From: Galerina marginata | Lineage: Eukaryota > Basidiomycota > Agaricomycetes > Agaricales > Galerinaceae | DNA length: 64,000 nt | Direction: 5' to 3' | Assembly (NCBI GenBank): GCA_023014335.1 | Contig: JAECYW010000003.1 | Span: 3,348,001-3,412,000 of the forward strand | In this document: positions 1-10,132 of the stretch, in pieces | Numbering within the stretch: the stretch's first letter is position 1 | How the letters are laid out: each line of letters begins with the position of its first letter | Program-made: the position numbers and the translations under genes | Notes under the pieces: generated by a model | Databases searched by the model: none | Told to the model about the DNA's origin: nothing | Seen by the model: only the letters and a program-made list of their open reading frames with translations

Positions 1-141
1 GGAACATACATTTCCAAATATAGATTGATCTGATCCATACGTTGACAACCACCAAAGTTCAGGCATGGCTTTTCACTTTGAACTTTGAAGATATTCCTGC
101 GTCTCACGAGTTCAATCTGGAGTCGATTCTCATGGAGCCTC

Positions 142-147
142 TATAAA
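142..147 (+). promoter_or_regulatory. TATA box of membrane-protein gene A
   Basis: TATAAA lies 66 bases upstream of the chosen ATG at 208, so the transcript probably starts only a few tens of bases before the ATG. This argues against an upstream coding exon. The same box is kept at 7583-7588 before paralog B but is not visible before paralog C. Confidence 0.5.
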
Positions 148-207
148 TTTTGATCCTATCGTGTGAGGCCTACTTCCTTTCACCCCTTTCAACCTTCCTC
201 CATAGAA

Positions 208-1144
208 ATGACTGTCGTCGGTCTTGATGACCGGGACCCTCACATCTCCTACTGGGGTGCTTGGTTTCCTGGAGGAGGTGACGGCTTTGAGTATAATGCT
301 ACAACAACAGGAAGCAATACGATAGGGGACGTAGCATCACTCACATTTACTGGTACGAGTGTCCCATGTTTCTGAAACGAAAAACCCCGCATACTTTACT
401 GACTTACCCTGAAGGTACAAAGGTCAGCCTATGGGGCACGGTTGACGCGGACATAAATGGAAGGCTGGCTCCTACCTCCGCATACATCCTTGATAATCTG
501 CCTGCGGTAACGTTCGTACCCGCTCTGCAGCCAGAAACCCAGCACCTTCAGAACTTCTTTCAGGCAGAGGAACTTTCGCCCACATCCCACACCCTCATTA
601 TTAAAAACATGGGCACCAGCAACAATTCATTCATTTGGCTCGATTATATTCAGATTACCCCTCCGGATTCCGTGGATGCTGTGCTCTTTTCAGCCCCTAT
701 CTCGTCATCTTCACTGCCTTCAACTCCTACGCACAGCGCTATACCACCGCCCGTTACCGCCAGCAGCACCCCGAAATGGGACAACCTCCCAGTGGGCGTC
801 ATCGTTGGGGCAACCCTCGGCGGCCTTGCATTCCTGGCGATTTTTGCTGTCGTATTGGTGCTTTATCTGAGGATGAAAAGCAAGTACCACAATAAGCTTA
901 CAGGTGAGCGGCTTACCCGATTATCCAGAAGCTGTTCCCGACGTTTCTTTTAGTACCGTACCAACTATTCCAACATAGTCACGGCTCACAGTTTTCCTCG
1001 GTCGACTATGGCAGAGAGCCGCCTCAGCCGCCTCAATATCAGAGTTCCGCTATCCCAGTTTCCTACGCGAGAGAACATCTTCCATCATCCAAAGTATTTC
1101 CCCTCAGCGCCTCAGGCTCAACGGATCGATGGAACGAGGCATGA
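208..1144 (+). CDS. Single-pass membrane protein, beta-sandwich ectodomain (copy A)
   Basis: Three exons, 208-352, 415-903 and 954-1144, join in frame to give 274 residues. The ectodomain (about 1-165) has the pattern of a large Agaricomycete family: a DDRDPHISYW start, a SLTFTGTKVSLWGTV strand and an APTSAYILDNLPAVTF strand, followed by a hinge rich in Ser, Thr and Pro. One hydrophobic helix (about 174-200) precedes a basic stop-transfer stretch, RMKSK. The cytoplasmic tail of about 70 residues ends with IPVSYAREHLPSSK. An N-glycosylation site (NAT) sits near residue 30. No signal peptide is seen at this start; the helix may act as a reverse signal anchor. Function is unknown; a cell-surface ligand-binding role is inference. 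It is a paralog of B (6576-7522) and C (9188-10132). Confidence 0.75.
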
Positions 1145-1393
1145 CTTATTTGTATACTCTAAGTTAAATATTGAAAAAACAAGAATCTATCTCGTCAGTT
1201 TTCTGAGTACAAGCCCGATTTATTTAAAATATGCGAAAAGGACCAATCCATGCCCAACCCAGTGCACAACTGTGAAATACAGTACAGACGCAAGCTAGAC
1301 CTACAATTCACAAGAAATTTCCTTCTTGGTGTATTAATTTCCTTCCTTTCCTCCCTCGTCCGCTTTGTGTGTAACCACATCAATTATCAAGTA

Positions 1394-1937
1394 TCAAGCC
1401 TGCTTCACCCCCTTCCACCCCGCGCCTCCAATCCCCATGCCGGTACCGAAAGTCGCAAACGCTGCCGGTCCGGGAACACCCGGCGGTCCCTGCAGAAAGG
1501 GTCCCGACGCGCCTGCAGAGGTTGGAGGAGCTTGGAATGAAGAGCGGAAACCGGTGGTGGGCACGGATTGGATGGAGAGGAACTTGTTCGGTGCCAGGGT
1601 TGTCGCTGTTGAACTACAAGGGATTAGGATGACGTCGTTGAGGATGCAGAGACGGAGGGGAAGTACTTGGAATTCGAGACCAATATTATCCGCCCCGCTC
1701 ACATCCAGCAGCTTCACCAGCAGCTTGCCAATGCCGTTCAGTTTCTCCATGCCTTCTTTGCTCTTCGTCCACAACTGGATCTGATCGACCTTGCTCCGCA
1801 AATAACAACCGGTCCTCACATCACATCTCCCTCCCCCAACTCCTCGCCCACCAGCGCCATCGCAAACCAGCTACAGCAGCGGTCGAGCAGCGCAGGGTTG
1901 TTCTACATCGTCAGTACCCACTTGCCGCCGTTCGCGA
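1394..1937 (-). pseudogene. Truncated eIF4E class II copy (C-terminal half only)
   Basis: Read on the minus strand, this matches the second half of the eIF4E gene at 4632-6315, from the VDQIQLWTKSKE region through LLDVSGADNIGLEFQ to the C-terminal GGAGWKGVKQA and a stop. The intron of the intact copy is present too. The N-terminal half, with the HPLQFPW motif and most of the cap-binding fold, is missing because the inverted duplication ends here. Upstream the frame is broken. It cannot make a functional cap-binding protein and is best read as a duplication-generated pseudogene. Confidence 0.85.
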
Positions 1938-4620
1938 ATACGAGCTCGTATGAGACGATGCTACTGGCGTGGAAGGCATTGATGCAAACGCAGTCCGATG
2001 ACTCGGCAGCGCGATCCTGGACGCGTCGCTGACAGCTCGCACGATGTCTGGAGTGTGTTCTCGATGTCAGCTTAGTGTCCAAAGAAGGGAAGTATTAGCA
2101 AAAGTCGAGAAGGTATTGAACAGACCAACAGAATCACAGCACGAAAAGAACACAATGACTGACAACCTAACCTTCCCTTCTCGCACTCTCAAGGGGAAGT
2201 CATACATCCAAATTATCCCACCATTATTACTGAACCCCACCAGTGGCTCGATGCTGAGGCTGAGCGTGCTGAACAGCACAGAGCTGTTTATGGACCCGGT
2301 AAACCGTTCTTCAAGGTCCCAGTGCACATAGAAGAACCTGAGGAAGAAGTAGAAGAGGTCTCCTGTTTCCGCCCGGCTACTGCGATAAGCGTGTTCGCAC
2401 GTGCTTGCTCAGAAGCTAGTGGCGTGACTGACGCGTCAATCTCGCTACGCTCGTGACCGTCCCTGTCTCCGTCCTCACCATCGCCGTCGATGTGAACTGT
2501 GTCTACTCTTTGCCGTACTATCATCATCGTGCTAGATATGCTAAGTAATCATTTGTCCTTTACCCTCTGATTAATGCTGGAGACAGCACTTGTTCTCCTT
2601 GTGCTTACACATGTTCATTTTACAGAAGCCAATTATCATTGTTTGATTTCGCGTTAGAGCTCCCTGGAGCTCGTTCCAGACCAGCCATACGATTTGGCAG
2701 ACCTATGAACATGACGTTGTCTAACCGGAGTACATCAATAGCACGCAGCTGATCGCCGGCATACAGCCTCGATGCATTCAGCGGCCACAAGTCTGTGCGC
2801 GAATACGATTTGTTGATGGGCGAATACGAGAAGGTCCGACGTTTCGTGCGTGGTTCCATCCTCCGTTTCCCTTTGTATGCCGCTGATAATTCGCCTACCA
2901 GGCAGTTACAATTGTCCTACAGCTCACATCTTCTCAGGCAGCGTATATACATCTTCCCTGCACAGACTTGGCTTCAACACCGCCGCTTACTCGCGTCTTA
3001 GAGAACGAGAAGGGACTGACGCCCAACGACGGCCTCCTGCGCAGTAGAATCGTGGCAACGTAGCGAGGTGGGTCCAATTTAGCCTTTTCTCTTATTGTAC
3101 GCGCCAAATTTAATGTCATAGGTTCATGTATGCACCAAGGGGGTGGCGGAATGTGGAAAATGTACCAATGCTCGCTTTTTTTTTGAGCAGGAGGGCCTAC
3201 TCCCTTCCCCCTCCTGCCTCAAAAGGTATGATTTTCCAGGAAACATATCTTTTCTCTTCTTTTTCGATGTTTTCTGCCAATAATATTAAATTTTCTGTAG
3301 GGTTTAGGTCTATTGCGTCCAGGATACTTCCAGCATGTACCTATATGCGATTGCAAGCTGCTTTGAGGTATATTTTCAAAGATCATTAACTGAACACGAA
3401 ACTAATTGATTTATATAAAATATTCTAGCCACAAAATTGGGGTCTGCTCGACTGTTCTGAGCAACAAAGAAACATTCTAAGCTCCCAGAATAATTGCTGA
3501 CGTCCATGACACTCTTCCGAGGTTTTTTCAACACAGAAACTACCAAGGTCACTATTTTTTTTTCGCCTGCGGCCGCACCCACACCATCTTCGGGATCCAC
3601 GTTCCGCCACCCCCTTGGTATGCACCTCGAACTAGACACTCATCGCCCTCGCTTGCCATTACAGCGGAGCTGGTGATTGGGACGTGGAAGTCGGGGTATC
3701 GAGTACGTCCTCCTTTCGAATCCGTCTATTACTTATTCGTCTGATATCATCTGCCTCTCGTAGTACCTTTGTATTTACAGCGCGCGCAGCCGGTGCAAGC
3801 TAGAGTATATGTAACACCGATTGCTTTTTGTAAGTCCAGTCCTGATTTGCCTCAATCGCTTTTCACAATTTCTTGCCTGAAGAAACTGAATATTGTTGTC
3901 AGCTCTTAGCCCGGAGCGGTCAATAAGCCCGACGTCGCCGGCATGATCTGTTGTGTCTTTTATATGTGCAGCTGGATTTCTACCAATCCCAGAAAAATTC
4001 AAGCTGGAGATGAGGTAATGACAGTTTGCTTGTGGAAATGATATGGGAATCGCCTTTCCTCGCTCTCCTTGGCTGTCCATTTATTCGGCCTCCTCTTACT
4101 GTCAATGTTCAGAAACTATCATGCAATTACGAGGATGGCATTAAGAATCAGTAAAGGACACAAGTAGCTGGCTGCCGCCCGTCGGGTATGCCCTTTCTTT
4201 CCCTCTTCCTCCTTGCTCTCTGAAATTCCTACCCAGCCCGAGCACTTTTCCCGCCTGCTTTGGGCTGCAGGCAGTTGTTAACAGTCAAGATGATTCATAA
4301 TATGAGTGATCTTCAAGGGTGTTTACGAGGAGCGTGTTCAATACAGATTGGTTGCGACTAACGAACACAAGAAACTGGATGTTACAAGCAAGGTTTCTGT
4401 CGCCGAAGGGCCAGGCCCGTGCGACGCTCTAAGCTGGACAATTATAAACAGGAAGTTGTCAGACAAAAAAAGTTAATTGCGACCCCTATATGTCGACTGT
4501 AGATGGTCAGAAAATCCACTGATTACTCTGCTTCTCAGGAAGTAGCATGAGAAACTCCTCATCCGATGTCCAACTAGCAACATTTTCCAAGAAACGATCA
4601 GAATACAGACGCCTGGCATC
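1938..4620. other. Gene-poor spacer between inverted arms with gene remnants
   Basis: No intact gene was found. Short stretches look like decayed coding sequence: 1942-2040 plus strand reads YETMLLAWKALMQTQSDD in one frame, 2255-2455 plus strand reads AEQHRAVYGPGKPFFKVP followed by a Glu-rich run, and 3595-3700 plus strand reads PPPPWYAPRTRHSSPSLA. None joins into a gene and I could not assign a family. The rest shows nothing I can name. Confidence 0.4.
3122..3635. repeat. Short segment bounded by inverted repeats
   Basis: A block containing CACCAAGGGGGTGGCGGAA near 3130-3155 recurs in inverted orientation at about 3593-3625, bounding roughly 510 bases. No transposase is inside. It could be a nonautonomous element, or a small inverted duplication of a gene fragment, since the right copy looks like part of a decayed coding stretch (PPPPWYAPR). 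No target-site duplication was identified. Confidence 0.4.
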
Positions 4621-4631
4621 GCCTTGCCTTG

Positions 4632-6315
4632 ATGCCAGCTGCCAGTGATGACGCTTTTCGGCGATTGGCCTTGTTTGGCGACGAGGACGCTCCTCTTGCA
4701 TTGACCACGATGAGCTCCAACTCCACAGAACCTCTCGCAGCCCCTCCAGCGGCCGCGATGACAACAACAACGACGACAACAGCTCCATCATCGTCGTCAA
4801 CGACGAAGAAATCAGGAGGCACTCGATTGCCATCGCTTAACCAGCTCGCGGCTCGTATCAGTAGCAATGCCGCGGCTGCCAACGGAGGCACCGCGCCTGC
4901 TCTCCAGCCCAGCATAACCTCGGTCCCACGACCTCGCCTTGCAGCGTTTGCCCTGCGTGGTACGGGATCAACGACGAGCGTGAACACCGCGGCGTCGGCA
5001 GCTGATTCCATGGCTGTCAACGCACCGAGCAGCAGGTCGTCTTCTCCTGCAGCCAGTAACGCGTCACAGCAAAGCGCCGCCACCACTGGAGCCAGTGTGC
5101 CCATCGACGGCGGCGGCGATCCGTTGACTACTGAGAAGCTTGAAATGCTCAACGAGGAGACGGGTTCGGCTGATGGCCCGGTAAAGCCACTCCTGCCAGT
5201 TGTGCCGGAACCCCCCAAGAAGAAGGTCGGATACAAGAACATCCCTAGCTTGGATGCGATAACGGCTCGTCTTGCGAAATTGCGTGCTAGCCAGCTGAGC
5301 GTGGATGGCTCGACGATGCCCCCCGAGCCGGAGATGATCGAGGACCCGAAGACGCCTGGCGTTCCGATGAAAGCACCCGAGCATCCGCTGCAATTCCCTT
5401 GGTAGGTATTCATGACATCATCTTGTCAATTTTACTTAGACTTCTACTTTGTAGGACGATATACCACGACACGAAAGCAAAATTCCCGTTTACCCCCGCC
5501 ACAGCAGCACCAGGGCAGGGCTTTGTCCAGCCCGCACCCGCCCCGCCTGGCTCCGCATCCGCCAACCCCACCGAGCCCCCCTTCTCCGCCTCCCACCCCC
5601 CAGAAAGCACAGAATACGAAGCCGGGCTGACCATCATCGGCGAGTTCGACACCGTCGAGGAGTTCTGCCGCTACTTCAACTGGCTCAAGCCGCCCTCAAA
5701 GCTGGAGAAGAATAGCAACTACCACATCTTCAAGTCGGGAATCAAGCCGATGTGGGAGGACCCCGCGAACGCGAACGGTGGGAAGTGGGTGCTGACGATG
5801 AAGAACAACCCTGCGCTGCTCGACCGTTGCTGGAGCTGGCTTGCGATGGCGCTGGTGGGCGAGGAGCTGGAGGAGGGAGATGAGATTTGTGGTGCGGTGG
5901 TTAGTTTGAGGAGCAAGGTCGACAGGATCCAGTTATGGACGAGGAGCAAGGAGGACGTAGAGAAGCTAAACGGCATTGGCAAGAGGTTGGTGAAGCTGCT
6001 GGATGTGAGCGAGGCGGATAATATCGGTCTTGAATTCCAGGTACGTGCCCTCCTTCCCAGTATCCTCAACGACGTCATCCTAATCCCTTGTAGTTCAACA
6101 GCGACGACCGCCCCCCACCTAACAAGTTCCTCTCCATCCAATCTGTGCCCACGACTGGTTTCCGCTCTTCATTCCAAGCTCCTCCCACCTCCGCAGGCGC
6201 GTCGGGACCCCTGTCTGCAGGGACCGCCGGTGTGCCCGGACCGGCAGCGTTTGCGACTTTCGGTACCGGCATGGGTATTGGAGGCGCGGGGTGGAAGGGG
6301 GTGAAGCGGGCTTGA
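4632..6315 (+). CDS. eIF4E class II (4EHP-like) cap-binding protein
   Basis: Exons 4632-5401, 5455-6040 and 6094-6315 give 525 residues. Binds the mRNA 5' cap; class II (4EHP) proteins typically act in translational repression rather than initiation. The first 245 residues are low-complexity, rich in Ala, Ser and Thr. The eIF4E fold begins at HPLQFPWTIYHD (251 onward), where class I would have a second Trp; Tyr in that position and the GIKPMWED block (about 352-359) mark class II. The later core contains WVLTMKN, VSLRSKVDRIQLWTRS and a C-terminal extension rich in Gly, Ala and Pro. The ATG at 4632 is the first in frame. Intron 1 splits the Trp codon of HPLQFPW. The 3' half is duplicated and inverted at 1394-1937. 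Confidence 0.9.
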
Positions 6316-6575
6316 TACTTGATAATCGATGTGGTTGCACAGAACCGGACGAGGAAGGAGGAAAGGAAGGAAGGAAGTTAATACACCAAGAAGTGAATTT
6401 CTTGCGAATTGTATGTCTAGGTTGCGTTTTACTGTATTTCAAGTCGTGCACTGGGTTGGGCATGGATTGATCCATTACGCATATTTTAAATAAATCGGGC
6501 TTGTACTCAGAAAATTGACGCGATAGGATCTGGTTTTTTCAATATTTAACTCATATAAATAAGTCATGCCTTGTT

Positions 6576-7522
6576 CTATTGATTCATGGGGACTGAGGCG
6601 CTGATGCGTGAAACTTTCGATGATGGAAGATGTTCTCTCGCGTAGTCAACTGGGATACCGAGGGAACTCCGATATTCAGGTGGTAGAGACGGTTGAGGTG
6701 GTTGTCTGCCAAAGTCGATCGAGGAGATCTGCAAACTGCTTTGGAATTGTTGGTACCGTTCTAAAGGAAGCGTCAGCAAACCCACCGTGGATAATCGGTA
6801 AACCGCTCACCTGTAGGTTGATTGTGGTGCTTGCTTTTCATCCTCAGATAGAGCACCAATGTGACAGAAAAAATCGCCAGGAAAGCAAGCCCGCCGAGGG
6901 TTGCCCCGACGATGACGCCCACTGGGACGTTGTCTAATTTAGGGGTGCTGCTTGCCACAACGGGCGGTGGTATTGCGCTGCGTGTAGGAGTTGAAGGAAG
7001 TGGAGAAGATGAAGTTAATGGAGAAGGAGTAGGGGTCGAAAAGAGCACAGCATCCACGGAATCCGGAGGGGTAATTTGAATATAATCAAGCCAAAGGTAT
7101 GAATTGCTGCTGTTGCCCAAGTTTTTAATAATGAGGGTGTGGGATGAGGGCGAAAGCTCATCTGCTTGAAAGAACTTCTGAAGGAACTGGGGATCTGGCT
7201 GCAGAGCGGGCGCGAACGTTACCGCAGGCAAATTATCGAGGATGTATGCTGAGGTAGGAGCCAGCTTTCCAGTTACGTTCGCGTCAAACGAGCCCCAAAT
7301 GCTGACCTTTGTGCCTTCGGGGTACGTCAGTAAAGTAGGCGGGGGTTTTTCGTTTCAGCAAAACGGGACACTCGTACCAATAAATGTGAGTGACGCTACA
7401 TCCCCTATCGTATTGCTTCCTGTTGTTGTAGCATTATACTCCGAGCCGACAAGCCCTCCAAGAAACCAATCACCCCAGTAGGAGATGTGAGGGTCCCGGT
7501 CATCAAGACCGACAACAGTCAT
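6576..7522 (-). CDS. Single-pass membrane protein, beta-sandwich ectodomain (copy B)
   Basis: Exons 7522-7378, 7314-6811 and 6760-6576 give 277 residues and share both intron positions with copy A. The ectodomain has GTKVSIWGSFDAN and LAPTSAYILDNLPAV strands, then a Ser/Thr/Pro hinge, a helix starting VPVGVIVGATLGGLAF, the basic RMKSK and a tail with GIPVDYAREHLPSSK. It lies tail to tail with the eIF4E gene (stop to stop about 260 bases). It is the mirror-image partner of copy A, and a tandem relative of copy C. No signal peptide is seen. Function is unknown; surface sensing or adhesion is inference. Confidence 0.75.
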
Positions 7523-8430
7523 TTCTATGGAGGAAGGTTGGAAGGGGTGAAAGGAATTAAGTCTGGCACGAAAGGATCAAAATTTATAGAGGCCCCATGA
7601 AAATCGACTCCAGATTGAACTCGTGAGATGCAGGAATATCTTCAAAGTTCAAAATACCTGAACTTTGGTGGTTGTCAACGTATGTATGGATCCGACCAAT
7701 CTATATTTGGAAATATAAGTTCCCTTTTCGGTAGGGCAATGGTCTGTGCATTTCGACAGAGCCGGTAATGAATTTGAAAGCTGAGACGACTATACATAGG
7801 TATATCTCTGGTAAATAAATCATGTAGCCATAGACATTGATAAGGCTATGCGTAGTGCCGACTTGAAGTGCAATGGTCGCTGCCGGGAGGGTATATACAT
7901 ATTCTATGATCGACAGATTGTTCCAATTAAATGACATTCTATTCTCCTGAGAAATTTTGAATGGGAGAAAATGAAACACCTTTCAAACTTCATGCGAGTC
8001 CCGCACGAACGTCGACTCGACTGAGGATAAGCACCTGGACTGAGTCCCCGGACAACAGTCTTCTGATCAAGTGTCGTGGAGAAACCGTGGCAGACCAACA
8101 ACTGATTACGACCATTCCGGGACCTTTTCGGAATCTAGTAATCAATGTTCTGAAATAACAGAAAACCGCGACCCGAACCCCCTAGGTGGCGACCGTCAAA
8201 TATTCAAATCATGGGATCACCAATTTTCACGCTAACTTAGGTGTTGATATCCGACGCTGATGAAGGGGCCAGATAACAGGTATATTAATCAATCAGAGTC
8301 AATTGGGCCAGTTTGAATATATCATACGGTATTTGGGGTATACACGATAGTAATTTGTGGGAATACCAGCAATTTGACAGGACAACCGACTTGAAGATAA
8401 GCGCTGACCGGCGCTAATTGTCGAGCCTAT
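7523..8430. repeat. Upstream block, tandem repeat unit 1
   Basis: This block upstream of gene B is homologous, in the same orientation, to about 10133-11045 upstream of gene C. Shared landmarks include a GAGAAACCGT block, the string AGAAAACCGCGACC, and GGCGACCGT followed by GGGATCAC. Extensive divergence and small indels suggest an older duplication than the inverted arms. Confidence 0.8.
7583..7588 (-). promoter_or_regulatory. TATA box of membrane-protein gene B
   Basis: TATAAA on the minus strand, about 61 bases upstream of the ATG at 7522, in the same place as in copy A. Confidence 0.5.
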
Positions 8431-8607
8431 GTGAGAATCAGCTCTGTTTTTTTTGGATGAAGGCAAAAGCTCTTCGGACTGAATGAAGTCCTGACTGAAC
8501 TGTTTATCTGGCTGCAGAGTTGCCGTGAATGTTATTGCAGTCAAATCATCAACAACGTATCTGGGGGCCGGAGCAAGCCTTCCAGATCCATGCGGGATGA
8601 CAGACAC
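8299..8607 (-). pseudogene. Degenerate fourth copy of the membrane-protein family
   Basis: The minus-strand reading contains LAPAPRYVVDDLTAITFTATLQPDKQF followed at once by a match to the SDELSPSS segment of the ectodomain; it then runs out of homology. The N-terminal strands, the transmembrane helix and the tail are missing. It lies between genes B and C, inside and beyond the repeated upstream block, so it is probably a leftover of a further tandem copy. Confidence 0.75.
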
Positions 8608-8929
8608 GCAGACGCCAGTTTTTGAACCTGAAGTTACGTGGAATAATCTTAATTACGGGGCTATTTTCACTTCACAAATGAGAAAACCTGTACAGGTAAA
8701 TGTGTAATCATGTTCTTACCATGCCTCCAGAACCATGCTAGAAAATGTATATATAATCTTCAGACTTTGAAACCACGTCGCGCCAATTTCACGCAGTAAC
8801 AGCTTCCTCTTTTTGGTAAAATCGTGCCCAACGTATAATTAGCTAGAGACTGTTTAATTCAGCAACAATGTCGGCCTCTGACTAGAAACTACTTAGAGAA
8901 ACAAGGAACCTGCTGGCAAACGAAACTCC

Positions 8930-9140
8930 CTGAAGGAAGAGTTTCGAATAAGCCAGTTCCAGGTGGTGAGCCCAATATCTATATGAAATATTCACGACAA
9001 GGAGAGATCGTAGATCGCCGAGGAGAAGTAAAAATATCCACGAGCTTAAAAGTTAAAGAACAGAAGCGCCTCCAGGGAATTTGGAGTGTTGAAGCTTCCC
9101 GGGCTGTCGGTCTTGTTTCTGGATATCATGGTATATACTA
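8930..9140 (-). pseudogene. Stray fragment of the NACHT gene
   Basis: This stretch matches about 12555-12810 inside the NACHT gene at 11530-14033, with landmarks GTAGATCGCCGAGGAGAAGTAAAA, AAAGAACAGAAGCG and TTTGGAGTGTTGAAG in the same order and orientation. An internal part is deleted. It corresponds to the region around FNTPNALESLLFF and cannot encode a domain alone. Confidence 0.8.
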
Positions 9141-9187
9141 GGTGTTTTGTAAAATTTATACAAATATGTAAGTCATGCCTCGTTCCA

Positions 9188-10132
9188 TCAATTTGATGAG
9201 CCTGGGGCAATGAGGGGCAGTACTTTTGATGATGGAAGATGATCTCTCGCGTAGGAAACTGGGATACCGGCGGAACTCTGGGTTGGGATGGGTTGGGTTG
9301 GTGAGTAACCGGCATAGTCGTGGTATTGAGGAGGTTGTTCGCCAACGTTGACGGAGGAAAACTGCGGACTACTTTGGATTTGTTGGCGCGGTACTAGAAG
9401 AAGCGTCAGAAACGCCGGCTTGGATAATTGATTAAGCCGCTCACCTGTAAGTTCATTGTGGTGCCTGTTTCTCACCCTCAGATAGAGCACCGTTACGAGA
9501 GCAAAAATCGCCAGAGTTGTAAGGCTGCCAAGGGTTGCTCCAACGATCACGCCAACTGGAAGGTCGGTTGATTTGGGTGTGCTGCTGGCCGTAATTGGCT
9601 GAGGCAGTGGGGATGACGAAGTTGACGAAGGAGTAGTGGTCAAGAAGAGCACAGCATCCACGGAATCCGGAGGGGTTATTTGAATATAATCAAGCCAAAG
9701 GGTGGAATTGTTGGGGCCAATATTTTTAATAACAAGGGTGTGGGATGTTGAAGGCGAAAGTTCGTCTGACTGAAAAAAGATTTGAAGATGCTGGCTTACT
9801 GGCTGCAGAGCGGGTATGAACGTTACCGCGGGCAAATTATCAACGATGTATGCGGAGGTAGGAGCCAGCACTCCACCCGTGTCTGGGTTAACCGTGCCCC
9901 AAACGCTGACATTTTTGCCTTCGAGTATATCAGAAAGGTTTAAGCATTCAAGCTTTTCGGTTTCCGAAAAGCGGACACTCTTACCAGTAAACGTGAGTGA
10001 TGCTACGTCGCCCGTTGTATTGCTCCCTGTTGTGGTAGCATTATACTCAAAGCCGTCACTGCCTCCCGGAAACCAGCCACCGGGCCAGTAGGAAATGTGA
10101 GGTTCTCGGTCATCAAGCCCGATGATAGTCAT
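9188..10132 (-). CDS. Single-pass membrane protein, beta-sandwich ectodomain (copy C)
   Basis: Exons 10132-9985, 9918-9445 and 9393-9188 give 275 residues, with introns at the same two places as A and B. Both introns are multiples of three without stops, so the unspliced frame also stays open; splicing is preferred because the paralogs cannot be read otherwise. Features are MTIIGLDDREPHISYW, APTSAYIVDNLPAVTF, a helix from LPVGVIVGATLGSLTTLAIF, and a tail with GIPVSYARDHLPSSK. The TATA box seen before A and B is not conserved here. Role unknown, as for its paralogs. Confidence 0.75.
   Translation of the reverse strand: MTIIGLDDREPHISYWPGGWFPGGSDGFEYNATTTGSNTTGDVASLTFTGKSVRFSETEKLECLNLSDILEGKNVSVWGTVNPDTGGVLAPTSAYIVDNLPAVTFIPALQPVSQHLQIFFQSDELSPSTSHTLVIKNIGPNNSTLWLDYIQITPPDSVDAVLFLTTTPSSTSSSPLPQPITASSTPKSTDLPVGVIVGATLGSLTTLAIFALVTVLYLRVRNRHHNELTGERLNQLSKPAFLTLLLVPRQQIQSSPQFSSVNVGEQPPQYHDYAGYSPTQPIPTQSSAGIPVSYARDHLPSSKVLPLIAPGSSN

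Larger units (their letters stand above)
1..1937. repeat. Left arm of large inverted duplication
   Basis: This segment is the reverse complement, with scattered substitutions and small indels, of about 5767-7722. It contains a membrane-protein gene on the plus strand and the 3' half of an eIF4E-like gene on the minus strand. The same order appears mirrored in the right arm, and the non-coding DNA between the two genes also matches. The first bases of the window already match the far end of the right arm, so this arm may continue beyond the window. Similarity stops near 1937, inside what would be eIF4E exon 2. Confidence 0.9.
5767..7722. repeat. Right arm of large inverted duplication
   Basis: Reverse-complement partner of 1-1937. 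It runs from the middle of eIF4E exon 2, through the eIF4E 3' end and the spacer, across membrane-protein gene B and its promoter to about 7722. Both non-coding and coding DNA match. The arms are separated by about 3.8 kb. Confidence 0.9.

Noticed and set aside
3775..4080. 101-codon minus-strand open frame in the left spacer
   Set aside because: No similarity pattern, poor codon signal, no TATA or splice context.
4598..5413. 271-codon open frame antisense to eIF4E exon 1
   Set aside because: It mirrors a GC-biased low-complexity coding exon; the plus strand has the recognised eIF4E motifs and matching splice sites.
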